Below, piece after piece: positions 35,813 to 44,946 of a DNA stretch of 64,000 nucleotides. Positions within the stretch are counted from its first letter, which is position 1. Every line of letters starts with the position of its first letter. A program made the translations under genes and the position numbers. Under the pieces are notes generated by a model. The model saw only the letters and a list, made by a program, of their open reading frames with translations. It did no database searches and was not told the DNA's origin. The DNA is from Helicobacter typhlonius (GTDB lineage: Bacteria; Campylobacterota; Campylobacteria; Campylobacterales; Helicobacteraceae): contig NZ_LN907858.1 in the NCBI RefSeq assembly GCF_001460635.1, positions 806,001 to 870,000 of the forward strand, written 5' to 3'.

Positions 35813-36065
35813 CTCTAGTATCCAAAACACTTAAAATGAGAAATTTTGAAGTGCGAGAGGAGAGAACCGAAGCCCTTAATAGAATTATCTTGTAATTGTT
35901 TCATTTTTATAGCCTTTTATGGATTTTAAGGGGCGTATTTTCGTATCTTTTTACTTTAAAATTACTAAAGTTGCACTAGGTTTAGAATTTTTGTGTATTT
36001 GGGGTAGTATTTCTATAAATTTATTTCTCTTTGCTATTCGTATATTCTCTTAAGATTCTATAAAG

Positions 36066-36071
36066 TATAAT
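36066..36071 (+). promoter_or_regulatory. -10 element for adk
   Basis: A perfect TATAAT preceded by AAG, 37 bases before the adk ATG; AAGGAGAG just before the ATG is the ribosome site. A periodic T-rich upstream stretch, usual for this phylum, precedes it. Confidence 0.55.
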
Positions 36072-36107
36072 CCTGCTTAATTTTGTATTTTACCCCAAGG
36101 AGAGAAA

Positions 36108-36680
36108 ATGAAAAAATTGTTTCTAATCATCGGTGCGCCCGGCTCTGGTAAGACTACAGATGCGCAATTTATCGCAAAAAATAACACAGATTCTATTGTG
36201 CATTATTCTACAGGAGATTTGTTGCGTGAGGAGGTCGCAAGCGGTAGTGAGCAAGGCAAAATTATTGATAGCTTCATTAGCAAGGGCAATCTTGTGCCAC
36301 TTGATATCGTGGTAAGCACGATTGTGAATGCCATATCTCACGCGCCAAAAGATGTAATTATTATCGATGGCTATCCGCGCAGTGTGGAGCAGATGACAGC
36401 CCTAGATGAAAAGCTCAAAACCCAAACTCAAGTGCAGCTTGTGAGTGTAATAGAAGTGCAGGTAAGCGAGGCTGTGGCGCGTGAGCGTGTGCTGGGACGC
36501 GCAAGAGGGGCTGATGATAATGTCGAGGTGTTTAATAATCGTATGCAGGTATATCTCGCGCCACTGGAGGATATACGAGCCTTTTACACAGGGACTAAAG
36601 TGCTTCATAATATTAATGGTGAGCGCAGTATCGAGGAGATTGTTAGTGAAATGGAAGCCTTTGTAAAAAGCAAGATGTAG
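36108..36680 (+). CDS. adk: Adenylate kinase
   Basis: 190 residues, the short form lacking an extended zinc-type LID, as in Helicobacter pylori. P-loop [12 protein letters not shown] (5-16), NMP-binding [18 protein letters not shown] and the DGYPRS motif near residue 87 are all present, with [12 protein letters not shown] forming the short lid. It converts ATP plus AMP to 2 ADP in the cytoplasm. It stands as a single gene with its own promoter and is followed by a long non-coding stretch. Confidence 0.95.
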   Translation: MKKLFLIIGAPGSGKTTDAQFIAKNNTDSIVHYSTGDLLREEVASGSEQGKIIDSFISKGNLVPLDIVVSTIVNAISHAPKDVIIIDGYPRSVEQMTALDEKLKTQTQVQLVSVIEVQVSEAVARERVLGRARGADDNVEVFNNRMQVYLAPLEDIRAFYTGTKVLHNINGERSIEEIVSEMEAFVKSKM

Positions 36681-37167
36681 GGTTGCTTTAGCAAGGATTT
36701 ATAAGCGAAGCAAATTGTGAAATTTTGACACTTGCGCGGAAGCTAAGGGTGTTTGAGTGAAGATTCATATACGAATAAAAAGCAAGAATAAAAATGGCAA
36801 AAGACATACTAGAATCCAAGTAGAATCTTAAGCTAGTGCCATTAGATTCTATAAATATTTATGGGGCAAAAGATTAGAGTGAGATTCGATAATTCCTCGC
36901 TAAGCCTATTCTTTTTGCCGATTTTGCAATGTCTCTAAATGGCGCATAGTTGGCAATTGACACACTTCTAAGAAAAGTATCACAGAATATACAGAATAAA
37001 ATCTATACACGATTTTAAGAATCCAAATTGTTTTGCTTTTGGCTTTAGACTCGGTAGATTTTAGGCTAGGGTTGCAAGTTTTAGCGGACTTTGTGTTTGA
37101 TAGGGTTTAAGGGCTATTAGGCATTTTGGGAGGCGTTTTAGGCTTAGCCAGAATTTAGGCGTTTGGG
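36681..37167. other. Non-coding stretch after adk
   Basis: 487 bases between the ends of adk (plus) and the PHP phosphatase gene (minus). No ORF with a plausible start, no tRNA or known RNA signature. Near the right end, repeats of TTTTAGGC/TTAGGCGTTT and GGGCTAAAA may fold and serve as a terminator for the minus-strand gene. The rest reads as decayed sequence. Confidence 0.5.
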
Positions 37168-37956
37168 CTAAAACTCCACCCTTATCGCCTCTTTTTGCTT
37201 AAAATATACAGCCTGTGTGTAGCCCACTTTCTTAGCGAGTGCGCATAAGGTTTCATACCTAAAGCCAATATGTTCTAACGTATGGGAATCAGAGCCAAAG
37301 GTAATTTCAATGCCCCTTGCAAATGCCTTTTGCAAAATCATCTCGCTAGGATAGCATTCATTGATTGGTTTGCGCCACCCAGCGGCGTTTAGTTCGATTA
37401 CTAGATGATTGTCGGCAATAGATTCTAAAGCCCTATCAAGTTTTGGCAGAGCGGACGCGGGAAGCGTATGTCCAAAGATTTTTAATAAATCCAAATGCCC
37501 CACGATTTGAAACAACCCGCTTTGTGCCATAGCAGTAATAGAATCCAGATATTCGTCCCAGCATTGTCCTATGTTGCGTTTAGCATATTCGCCGATAAAG
37601 GTGGGATTATCAAAGCCCCAAGTATCCAAAAAATGCACCGAGCCAATCAAATAATCAAAAGGGAGCGTTAATAGCCTAGATTCTATTAAGTCCTCCCTAT
37701 GCAAGATATAATCCATTTCGAGTGCGCTTAGAATCTCAATGCAACCCTTGTATCGTTCTTGCAGTTCCCTAATATTCGCGCAGTAAATATCTACCTCCGC
37801 CATACTCATACGATATTTTTCATCAAATGCCATAGGCGCGTGGCAAGAAAATCCAAAAACATTTATATTTTGCTGTATAGCGTGTGCTATGTAATCGTCC
37901 ATCGTGCCTGTGGCGTGGTGACAAAGGGTTGTGTGATTATGCAAATCAATATGCAC
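37168..37956 (-). CDS. PHP-domain phosphatase, histidinol-phosphatase (HisJ) family
   Basis: 262 residues. PHP metal motifs: MHIDLHNHTTLCHHATG at the start, FGFSCHAPM, ALEMDYIL, the IGSVHFLDTWGFD motif, IVGHLDLLKIFG, IELNAAGWRKP and ITFGSDSHTLEHIG. These match the HisK/HisJ type, which makes histidinol from histidinol phosphate. No other his gene is in the window, so the role could be a different phosphoester hydrolysis. The start is ATG 37956; it is divergent from the META-domain lipoprotein gene. Confidence 0.8.
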   Translation of the reverse strand: MHIDLHNHTTLCHHATGTMDDYIAHAIQQNINVFGFSCHAPMAFDEKYRMSMAEVDIYCANIRELQERYKGCIEILSALEMDYILHREDLIESRLLTLPFDYLIGSVHFLDTWGFDNPTFIGEYAKRNIGQCWDEYLDSITAMAQSGLFQIVGHLDLLKIFGHTLPASALPKLDRALESIADNHLVIELNAAGWRKPINECYPSEMILQKAFARGIEITFGSDSHTLEHIGFRYETLCALAKKVGYTQAVYFKQKEAIRVEF

Positions 37957-38017
37957 TTAGGAGCCTTTAAAATGTGATATTTTCATCAAGTTTTATTTGC
38001 TGTTTGCAATGAGATTC

Positions 38018-38086
38018 TATAATGCTTTTCTTACAAACAGCTTAGAATCTAAGTGCTTTAGAGTCCTCAAGTTTGTAAGAAAAGCA
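38018..38086 (+). promoter_or_regulatory. TATAAT followed by a 16-bp perfect inverted repeat
   Basis: TATAAT at 38018-38023 is followed by the arm TGCTTTTCTTACAAAC (38023-38038) and its exact complement GTTTGTAAGAAAAGCA (38071-38086), loop 32 bases with an inner near-palindrome CTTAGAATCTAAG. It lies in the gap between divergent genes. There is no T-run on either strand, so it is not a typical terminator. A transcript starting at this promoter would begin inside the left arm. Operator, leader structure or small RNA are all possible. Confidence 0.5.
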
Positions 38087-38129
38087 AAACCAAAATCACA
38101 AAATGCGATGAGGCAGATTAGGGCGGAGA

Positions 38130-38591
38130 ATGGAAAAAAATAAGAAAATAATATTTAAAAAAAGTTTAATTTGTGTGTTGTTATTGGTGTTTATGAACGG
38201 CTGCTTCCTTGAGGTTTTGCAGCGGGAAAATGAGGAGCAGCTTTTAGGAGATGAAAAGTGGTATGTGTATAAATTTGTCCTAAAAAATGGGCGCGAATTT
38301 GAGCCTATTTGGGAGGGAGTTCAGTCCTCAATGATTTTTGATATTGATGAAAATCGTATTTTTGGCGTGAGTGTATGTAATAATTACTTTGCGAGTTTTA
38401 CACTCAAGGGCAAAAAGCTCAAAATGAGTGATAGTGGCTCATCTCGCCGTATGTGTAGCCCTGCTGAAAGTATGTCGTATGAGTTTTTCTTTACTCGTGG
38501 GTTAAATGGCGACTTTGTTATACATAGGAAAGGTAAGTTTATGGAAATCAAAGGTAAGGAAATGACCTATTATCTTAAACTTGCAGAATAG
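38130..38591 (+). CDS. META/HslJ-domain lipoprotein
   Basis: 153 residues. The basic N-terminus and hydrophobic core end in the lipobox FMNGC (Cys25), so it is a lipoprotein. The mature part fits a META domain: WYVYKFVLKNGREF, FDIDENRIFGVSVCNNYFASF and SSRRMCSPAESM, where two cysteines may pair. META proteins such as HslJ occur in the envelope and are linked to stress or inhibitor resistance, not to a known enzyme. The upstream GGAGA gives ATG 38130. It ends two bases before the likely start of the YigZ gene. Confidence 0.7.
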   Translation: MEKNKKIIFKKSLICVLLLVFMNGCFLEVLQRENEEQLLGDEKWYVYKFVLKNGREFEPIWEGVQSSMIFDIDENRIFGVSVCNNYFASFTLKGKKLKMSDSGSSRRMCSPAESMSYEFFFTRGLNGDFVIHRKGKFMEIKGKEMTYYLKLAE

Positions 38592-38592
38592 A

Positions 38593-39174
38593 ATGCGAAT
38601 GCTTATTTCCCAAGCAGAGGGTAGTTTTGAATCTAAGGGCTCAAAGTTTTTAAGTTTCATCGTGCCTTTTACCGAATTTATCTCTATAAAAGACACTTTA
38701 CGCACTAAGCACACAAAGGCGGTGCATTTTGTGAGTGCGAGTAGGCATTTTGATGAATTTAATCACATCGTTGAATCTTTTGATGATGATAAAGAGCCGC
38801 GCGGAAGTAGCGGTATGCCTAGCCTCAATGTATTGCGCGGGGAGGAGCTTATCAATGTTGGCATTGTGATTGTGCGTTATTTTGGGGGGCAGCTTCTTGG
38901 CGTTGGTGGGCTTGTGAGAGCTTATACTGCTGCTACGCAGAGTGCCATAGAATGTGCTAAGGCACATAGTTTGTTGCAAGATTTTGTGTCTAGTAGCTGT
39001 GTGGAGCTAGAAATTGCCTATAATCAACTCTCAATCTGTGAATATGAGGCACAAAAGCGAGGGTTGCGCGTGTATAAAGACGAATTTCTAGCCCAAAGTA
39101 TAAAGTTACGAATCGAGGGAGACAGGGATATTTTAGAAACATTTTTAGCCCAAGGGTACATAAGAGGATTCTAA
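38593..39174 (+). CDS. YigZ/IMPACT family protein
   Basis: 193 residues from ATG 38593, immediately after the lipoprotein stop; an earlier in-frame TTG would overlap that gene. The IMPACT N-domain is clear: SKFLSFIVPFT, then HFVSASR, the signature FDDDKEPRGSSGMPSL and VRYFGGQLLGVGGLVRAY. The family is conserved in bacteria and eukaryotes, perhaps in translation or ribosome-linked regulation, but the enzymatic role is unproven. The C-terminal ferredoxin-like domain (ELEIAYNQLSICEYEAQKRG) is present. Confidence 0.85.
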   Translation: MRMLISQAEGSFESKGSKFLSFIVPFTEFISIKDTLRTKHTKAVHFVSASRHFDEFNHIVESFDDDKEPRGSSGMPSLNVLRGEELINVGIVIVRYFGGQLLGVGGLVRAYTAATQSAIECAKAHSLLQDFVSSSCVELEIAYNQLSICEYEAQKRGLRVYKDEFLAQSIKLRIEGDRDILETFLAQGYIRGF

Positions 39175-39239
39175 AATTAGCCATTATATTAAAAAAACTT
39201 GCTACACTGCATCTTATTTTAAACTTAAGGGGACAGGAT

Positions 39240-40274
39240 TTGAAAAAGTATGTTGTTGGCGTTGTGGGTGCGAGTGGAGCAGTAGGAGAAGAGATTTTTC
39301 GTGTGTTGGAGGAGTGTAAATTCCCTGTGGGCAAAGTCGTGCCATTAGCGAGTGCGCGCAGTGTAGGTAAAGAGGTAGAATTTGAAGGGAGAAGTTATAA
39401 GATTCTAGAGACAACCCACGATGTATTTGCAAAAGAGGGCATAGAGATTGCCTTTTTCTCCGCGGGTGGCTCCGTGAGTGCAGAATACGCAGAAAGTGCG
39501 GCAAAAGCCGGTGCGGTGGTGATTGATAACACAAGTCATTTTCGTATGCAAGAGGATATTCCGCTTGTTGTTCCAGAAGTGAATCCGCAGGACATCGCGC
39601 ATTGGCACAAGAGAGGGATTATCGCTAATCCTAATTGCTCTACAATCCAAATGGTGCATATTCTCGCCCCCTTACACAAGGCATTTGCAATCAAACGCGT
39701 TGATGTGAGCACTTATCAAGCGGCAAGTGGTGGTGGCAAAAGCGCAATGGAGGAACTTGTAATGCAAATGCAAGCATTTTTTGCTTTCAAGCTTGATGAA
39801 GTAGAATCAGTGAAGTTCCCGCACCGCTTGGCGCTGAATGTGATTCCACATATTGATGTATTTATGCCTAATGACTACACAAAAGAAGAAATGAAAATGA
39901 TTAATGAAACACATAAGATTATGCACGCGGATTTTGCGGTGAGTGCGACTTGTGTGCGTGTGCCTGTATTACGTAGCCATAGTGAATCTCTTACGATTCA
40001 ATTTGAAAATGAGGTAAGCGCCAAACAAGCCCAAGATATTCTCTCTAAGGCTGAAAGTGTCGTGCTATGTGATGTTCCACAAGAAAATCTCTATCCTATG
40101 CCTATTTTTACTACAGAAACTGATCAAACATATGTAGGCAGGGTGAGAGAGGATAATTTTGATAAGCATATTTTGCATTTATGGTGCTGTGCGGATCAAA
40201 TTCGCGTGGGTGCGGCAACAAACGCGGTGCGTATTGCGCAAAAATGGATAGAAATGCAAGAAAATGGGAAATAA
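39240..40274 (+). CDS. asd: Aspartate-semialdehyde dehydrogenase
   Basis: 344 residues, NADPH enzyme that reduces aspartyl phosphate for lysine, threonine, methionine and diaminopimelate. Motifs: VVGASGAVGEEI (nucleotide), active-site Cys in NPNCSTIQMV near residue 130, and the VRVPVLRSHSESL region with catalytic His. It starts TTG 39240, matching the conserved N-terminus KKYVVGVVG; AAGGGGACAGG lies just upstream. It is close to hemE (24 bases), and hom lies 7 kb further on. Confidence 0.94.
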   Translation: MKKYVVGVVGASGAVGEEIFRVLEECKFPVGKVVPLASARSVGKEVEFEGRSYKILETTHDVFAKEGIEIAFFSAGGSVSAEYAESAAKAGAVVIDNTSHFRMQEDIPLVVPEVNPQDIAHWHKRGIIANPNCSTIQMVHILAPLHKAFAIKRVDVSTYQAASGGGKSAMEELVMQMQAFFAFKLDEVESVKFPHRLALNVIPHIDVFMPNDYTKEEMKMINETHKIMHADFAVSATCVRVPVLRSHSESLTIQFENEVSAKQAQDILSKAESVVLCDVPQENLYPMPIFTTETDQTYVGRVREDNFDKHILHLWCCADQIRVGAATNAVRIAQKWIEMQENGK

Positions 40275-40298
40275 TAAAAGCAAAGCAGAGGAGCAAAA

Positions 40299-41318
40299 AT
40301 GATTTTTATCGATGCGTGTTTTAGGAAACCAACGCCTTATACGCCTATTTGGCTTATGCGTCAAGCTGGGCGGTATTTGAGCGAGTATAAAGCGACACGA
40401 GCAAAGGCGGGGAGTTTTTTAGATTTATGCAAAAATGTAGAACTTGCCACAGAGGTAACGCTGCAGCCCATCGAAATTTTAGATGTAGATGCGGCTATTT
40501 TGTTTAGCGATATTTTGGTGCTTCCTATGGAAATGGGGCTAGAGCTTGAATTTTTGGCAGGTGAGGGACCACATTTTAAACGCACGATAGAATCTTTACA
40601 CGATGTGCAGAGCCTCACAAACGGAGCGGATAAACTCGGCTATGTGTATGAGAGCGTGAGTAGTATTCGCGCGAGACTGCCAAAAGATAAGGCACTTATA
40701 GGATTTTGTGGCTCTCCTTGGACACTTGCGACTTATATGATTGAAGGGCAGGGGAGTAAGACTTATGCCAAAAGCAAAGCAATGCTTTATAAGCAGCCGC
40801 AGATTCTCAAAGCACTTTTAGAGCGTTTGAGCGATGAGCTTAAAATCTATTTGGAAAGACAGATTCAAGCGGGGGCAAATGCGGTGCAGATTTTTGATAG
40901 CTGGGCTGGGGCGTTAGAGCGCGAGGCGTATGTGGAATTTAGCTGGGCATATATGAAAGATATTGCCGCATATATCAAGGGCAAATATCCGCATATCCCT
41001 GTAATGCTTTTTCCTAAGGGCATTGGCACATATTTAGATAAGCTTGATGGGGAATTTGATGTGTTTGGCGTGGATTGGGGGACGCCTATGAATCTTGCTA
41101 AGGAAAAGCTTGGTGCAAAGTATGTCCTGCAAGGGAATTTAGAACCCGCGAGGCTTTATAATGTAGAATCTATGAGGCAAGGGGTAAAGGATATTTTAGA
41201 AGTGATGGGTAAAAAACCCGGACATATTTTTAATCTCGGGCACGGAATGCTCCCTGATTTACCACGAGAAAATGCCATAGAGCTTGTAAAAATCGTGCGC
41301 GAACTCTCACAACGATAA
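40299..41318 (+). CDS. hemE: Uroporphyrinogen decarboxylase
   Basis: 339 residues. Family motifs: [20 protein letters not shown] at the N-terminus (substrate-binding Arg), [36 protein letters not shown] and FDSWAGAL, ending with [16 protein letters not shown]. It removes four carboxyl groups from uroporphyrinogen III in heme synthesis. GGAGC precedes the ATG and it follows asd closely. No missing residues seen. Confidence 0.95.
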   Translation: MIFIDACFRKPTPYTPIWLMRQAGRYLSEYKATRAKAGSFLDLCKNVELATEVTLQPIEILDVDAAILFSDILVLPMEMGLELEFLAGEGPHFKRTIESLHDVQSLTNGADKLGYVYESVSSIRARLPKDKALIGFCGSPWTLATYMIEGQGSKTYAKSKAMLYKQPQILKALLERLSDELKIYLERQIQAGANAVQIFDSWAGALEREAYVEFSWAYMKDIAAYIKGKYPHIPVMLFPKGIGTYLDKLDGEFDVFGVDWGTPMNLAKEKLGAKYVLQGNLEPARLYNVESMRQGVKDILEVMGKKPGHIFNLGHGMLPDLPRENAIELVKIVRELSQR

Positions 41319-41380
41319 ATTTTTCTCTTTCTCACTTAAAATTGCATTTGTTAATTTATATACAAATTTCTTTACCTTTA

Positions 41381-41408
41381 TTGACATTTAAGCGGGGGGT
41401 AGTATTCT
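41381..41408 (+). promoter_or_regulatory. Sigma-70 promoter of the TRL-like lipoprotein gene
   Basis: TTGACA at 41381-41386 and TATTCT at 41403-41408 with a 16-base spacer that contains a run of six G (41394-41399). A visible -35 is uncommon in this phylum. The G run sits where length change would alter spacing, but six is short for slippage. AGGGAGA precedes the ATG at 41450. Confidence 0.55.
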
Positions 41409-41449
41409 AAAGCTTTTTTAGCAAAATACTACTTCATAAGGGAGAAATA

Positions 41450-41806
41450 ATGGTTTCAAAATCATTACTTTTTGGCACATTGCTTGGTGCTGTGCTGTTG
41501 GCAGGCTGTTCTAATAATGTCGCTCGTTTTTCTGTTGCTACGACAGGTTCGCTTCCTGTAAAAATGGAAAAAACCGACAAGACGGTAAAGGGGAAAGATT
41601 GTATCACAAGCATCTTGTTCTGGGATGTTGGTAATACACAAAATCGTATTAGTGGTGCTGTGGCAAATGCACTTGATGTAGCTGCAAAGCAAGGGCTTCC
41701 ATCTGATGCACTTCAAAATGTGAATATTTCATATTCTACTTGGAGTGTTGTTTTATTTGGACGTAATTGCTACACCGCTACAGGACAACCTGTAACGGTT
41801 AAGTAA
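41450..41806 (+). CDS. TRL-like family lipoprotein
   Basis: 118 residues. Lipobox VLLAGC (Cys20) after a basic, hydrophobic leader. The remaining 98 residues follow the TRL pattern: GSLPVKMEKTDKTVKGKDCI, then ILFWDVGNTQ and a late cysteine in FGRNCYTATG. The family comprises small glycine-rich lipoproteins, often in pairs, of unknown role. Stand-alone gene with its own promoter. Confidence 0.7.
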   Translation: MVSKSLLFGTLLGAVLLAGCSNNVARFSVATTGSLPVKMEKTDKTVKGKDCITSILFWDVGNTQNRISGAVANALDVAAKQGLPSDALQNVNISYSTWSVVLFGRNCYTATGQPVTVK

Positions 41807-42077
41807 GCTCAAACTTCTTAATTCTAAAAATATCTAAAGTCCTAAGGCGTTAGTACACTAAGGGGCTTTGGATTCTAAAATCCGCTTTTCATCAAGACAA
41901 ATCATTCCTTTAATTTGCAGCCAAGTTTCTAAGATTTAAAAAAACTAGATTCTAAAAAATGCCGCATTGTGAAAATTTATAGAATCCTATGCTTATTTTT
42001 GCTCTCTTAAAGTGCGTTTAAAGCAGAATGTGATAGAATCCGCGCCTTTATTGACTAAAACTGAAAAAGGATCTATG
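41807..42077. other. Non-coding gap before rpmE
   Basis: 271 bases without a gene. A short stem GGATT-CTAA-AATCC followed by GCTTTT (about 41870-41887) could end the lipoprotein transcript. AAAGG at 42066-42070 is the rpmE ribosome site. Several copies of AGATTCT/AGAATC-type words occur. No known RNA. Confidence 0.4.
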
Positions 42078-42281
42078 ATGAAAAAAGGCATTCACCCAGA
42101 GTATGTTCCCTGCAAAGTAACCTGCGTAACAAGTGGCAAAGAAATTGAGGTGCTTAGCACAAAAAGTGAGCTTCGTATTGATATTTCAAGCTTTTGCCAC
42201 CCATTCTATACCGGTAGTGATAAGATTACAGACATCACAGGGCGCGTTGAAAAATTTAGACAAAAATATAATATGAAATAA
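42078..42281 (+). CDS. rpmE: 50S ribosomal protein L31
   Basis: 67 residues ([16 protein letters not shown]...[22 protein letters not shown]). Of two adjacent in-frame ATGs (42075, 42078) the second gives correct ribosome-site spacing and the usual N-terminus. The CHPFYTG block is conserved; the four-cysteine zinc set is incomplete (C12, C16 and C36 only), so zinc binding is uncertain. It is followed after four bases by rsmI. Confidence 0.93.
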   Translation: MKKGIHPEYVPCKVTCVTSGKEIEVLSTKSELRIDISSFCHPFYTGSDKITDITGRVEKFRQKYNMK

Positions 42282-42285
42282 TCTC

Positions 42286-43155
42286 GTGCTGACGCTTGTG
42301 CCTACGCCCATAGGGAATCTTAGTGATATTACGCTTAGGGCGTTAGAGGCATTAAAACAAGCTGAAGTTATCTTGTGTGAGGATACGAGGGTTACAAAGA
42401 AACTTTTTGAGCTTCTCATCTCGCGCAATCTCCTTACATTACCCAGCGGTGAAGATTCACAATCTTTTATCGCCAAAAAACATTTTATCTCCTTTCATTC
42501 TCATAATGAAAAAGACTTTATTATCTCACTAAAAAGCAGTTTTTTTGAATCCAATGTGCTGTATGTGAGTGATGCGGGGACTCCCTGCATTAGCGACCCG
42601 GGCGCAAAACTCGTATCCTATGCGATAAAGCATAATGTTCCCTTTGATATTTTGCCCGGCTCTTGTGCGCTTAATGTCGCATTTTGTGGCAGTGGTATAG
42701 AATCTACACCTTTTGTGTTTGCGGGATTCTTACCGCATAAAAGCCTAGAGCGTAAAAAGGCAATCGCACAATTTGCTAAACTTCGCATAGGAGGCGCATA
42801 TAGTGTGATTTGCTACGAAAGCCCTCATAGAATCTTGGAAGCCTTAGATGATATAGATTCTATTTCGCCACACATAGCACTTAGTGTGCAAAAGGAGCTT
42901 ACAAAACTTCATCAACAACGATTTTATGGTAATGCAAAGGAGATAAGGCAAAAAATAGAATCAAGTTCTGTGCGTGGGGAATGGGTGATTGTCTTTGAGT
43001 TTCAAGAATCTAATGAGGAGGTGGGGTTAGGCTATGAGGAGGTGCTTTTACTTGATATTCCACCAAAAATAAAGGCTAAGATTCTTAGTAAAATGAATGG
43101 TAAGAGCGTGAAAGAATGCTATGAGGATTTACTACAAAATGGGGCAGGGCGATGA
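42286..43155 (+). CDS. rsmI: 16S rRNA (cytidine-2'-O)-methyltransferase RsmI
   Basis: 289 residues. Tetrapyrrole-methylase-fold enzyme with N-terminal LTLVPTPIGNLSDITLRALE, the EDTRVTKKL block, SDAGTPCISDPGAKLV and the ALSVQKELTKLHQQ motif, all typical of RsmI (methylates C1402 ribose in 16S rRNA). It starts GTG 42286, four bases after rpmE. Ends with ATGA-type overlap on the next gene. Confidence 0.93.
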   Translation: MLTLVPTPIGNLSDITLRALEALKQAEVILCEDTRVTKKLFELLISRNLLTLPSGEDSQSFIAKKHFISFHSHNEKDFIISLKSSFFESNVLYVSDAGTPCISDPGAKLVSYAIKHNVPFDILPGSCALNVAFCGSGIESTPFVFAGFLPHKSLERKKAIAQFAKLRIGGAYSVICYESPHRILEALDDIDSISPHIALSVQKELTKLHQQRFYGNAKEIRQKIESSSVRGEWVIVFEFQESNEEVGLGYEEVLLLDIPPKIKAKILSKMNGKSVKECYEDLLQNGAGR

Positions 43156-43844
43156 TAATCTATGGTAAGCAACCGGTGCTGTATGCGCTAGAGACTTGCG
43201 CGTGGCGCATGGAGGAGATTTACTTGGCTAAAGAAGTCCCAAAGGAGATTTTCGCACAATGTGCAAAACTCAATAAGCCTATAAAGAGACTTGATTCTAA
43301 AAAGGCTCAAGCTTTGGCACGTGGTGGGAATCATCAGGGTATATTAGCGCGTATCACGCCCCCAAACCCCGCAAGCTTCGAGGAATTAAAGAGTAAAGAT
43401 TCTCTGCTTGTGCTATGTGAGATAAGTGATGTTGGTAATATCGGTTCGATTTTTCGCACAGCTTACGCACTTGGCGTTGGGGGAGTAATAATTTCTTTGC
43501 CTAGTCTTAGTCAAAAAGCCTTAGAAAGTATAGCGCGACTTTCAAGTGGTGCATTTTTGCATATGCCTTATGGCGTATTTTCACATATATTTGATATAAT
43601 AAACGAGCTGAAAAATGCAAATTTTATGCTTTTGGGCGCGGATATGCAGGGCCAAGAGCATTGTGAAATAGAAAAAAAGTGGGCTTTGTTTTTGGGGAGC
43701 GAATCTCAAGGTTTATCAGGTCGGTTGAAGCACAAACTTGATACAATGCTTTCCATCAAAATGGCGCACGATTTCAACTCTCTCAATGTATCTGTGGCGA
43801 CAGGAATTTTAATAGACAGGATAAATAATGCAAAAAGATTTTAA
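43152..43844 (+). CDS. TrmH/SpoU family rRNA 2'-O-methyltransferase (RlmB-type)
   Basis: 230 residues. N-terminal substrate domain (IIYGKQPVLYALE...GGNHQGILARI) then the SpoU domain: CEISDVGNIGSIFRTAYALGVGGV (knotted SAM site), ALFLGSESQGLS and SIKMAHDFNSLNVSVATGI. It probably methylates G2251 ribose of 23S rRNA as RlmB; other SpoU targets cannot be excluded. It overlaps both rsmI and the next gene by a few bases, so this is one operon of RNA genes. Confidence 0.88.
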   Translation: MIIYGKQPVLYALETCAWRMEEIYLAKEVPKEIFAQCAKLNKPIKRLDSKKAQALARGGNHQGILARITPPNPASFEELKSKDSLLVLCEISDVGNIGSIFRTAYALGVGGVIISLPSLSQKALESIARLSSGAFLHMPYGVFSHIFDIINELKNANFMLLGADMQGQEHCEIEKKWALFLGSESQGLSGRLKHKLDTMLSIKMAHDFNSLNVSVATGILIDRINNAKRF

Positions 43845-44946
43845 TACTCAACTTGATAATGAGCTTTCTAAACTCAAGGCTATTGGCTTAAAAGAGCTCA
43901 GTAAGAATACAAAACTTGCGAGTACAAAGATTGAAGATGTGCTAGAAAAGCGGTTTGATAAAATAGATAAGGTAAGGGCGAAAGGTTTTATCGCGATTTT
44001 GGAGCGGGAATACGATGTAGATTTGCGTGATTGGATTATGCTATGGGAGGAAAGTCAAAAAGATAACGTCAAAAGCGTTTCGCAGGTGATTAGTAAGCAG
44101 GATGAGGAAGAGCGGGTACAGAGGTTGGTGGAGAATGTCGCTAAGGTGAAGCAAAAAGAGAAGGAAAAGGAGCAGCAAAAAAAAGAGGAAAAAAGTCGCG
44201 AACATCAAGTATTAAATCTCGCGCTCAAGAGTGAAAGTGCTACCAAGACAGATTCAGAATCTTATACTTGGTTTTATATGATTTTAGTTATTATCCTTTT
44301 GGCTTTAATGGGATATTTTGCATATAAGGCTTTTGTGAAAGACTATAAAGATAATGAAGTAAAACCTAGTGTTGCCACTACAACACAAACGAGTAATGAG
44401 GGAGAAGATGGATATGATGGGATATTTTTTGACCCTACAAAAACACAAGAGAGCGAGACAGATTCACAAGGAGAAATAGAATCTACCCCAGAGCATACAA
44501 TAGGTGATGAGCTAAAGCCTCAAGCAGAGGAGAGCAATGTGGAGCAAAATTTCTTTTTTGGCAATTCACAAGTTACACAAAATGATAATGTGCAAAGCAC
44601 CCAAGATTTAAAATCTACGCAAAATGCACCAATTACGCATTTTACACAAACACAACTCGTGAAAGACAATATTTTGCATATTACTTCAAACTATGATTTG
44701 TGGCTTGGTGTGATAAATCTAGAAACAGGCACAAAAGAGCAGTTTTCTTACAAAAAAGAATATGATATTAAGCTCACACACAGAATGCTTTTTGTAATGG
44801 GACATAGCACATTTAATCTTACACTGAATGGCGAGGAGATTTCACATAGCACGAAATATCCGGTAAGAATGTATTATGATGGAGAGAGTTTGAAAGATGT
44901 GAATTACACGACTTTTAAGCAGCTTAATGGTGGGTTAGAATGGTAA
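43828..44946 (+). CDS. Single-pass membrane protein with coiled coil, unknown
   Basis: 372 residues. N-terminal 75 are helical and basic, residues 91-128 a charged coiled coil (KQKEKEKEQQKKEEK), a transmembrane helix at 148-167, then an acidic, Ser/Thr/Gln-rich linker and a beta-rich C-terminal domain (ILHITSNYDLWLGVINLETG...FNLTLNGEE) from about 270, expected outside. The layout of cytoplasmic domain, one helix and outside beta domain recalls RodZ, but no helix-turn-helix is convincing. It overlaps the SpoU gene by 17 bases and the next gene by 7, so co-translation is likely. Confidence 0.55.
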   Translation: MQKDFNTQLDNELSKLKAIGLKELSKNTKLASTKIEDVLEKRFDKIDKVRAKGFIAILEREYDVDLRDWIMLWEESQKDNVKSVSQVISKQDEEERVQRLVENVAKVKQKEKEKEQQKKEEKSREHQVLNLALKSESATKTDSESYTWFYMILVIILLALMGYFAYKAFVKDYKDNEVKPSVATTTQTSNEGEDGYDGIFFDPTKTQESETDSQGEIESTPEHTIGDELKPQAEESNVEQNFFFGNSQVTQNDNVQSTQDLKSTQNAPITHFTQTQLVKDNILHITSNYDLWLGVINLETGTKEQFSYKKEYDIKLTHRMLFVMGHSTFNLTLNGEEISHSTKYPVRMYYDGESLKDVNYTTFKQLNGGLEW

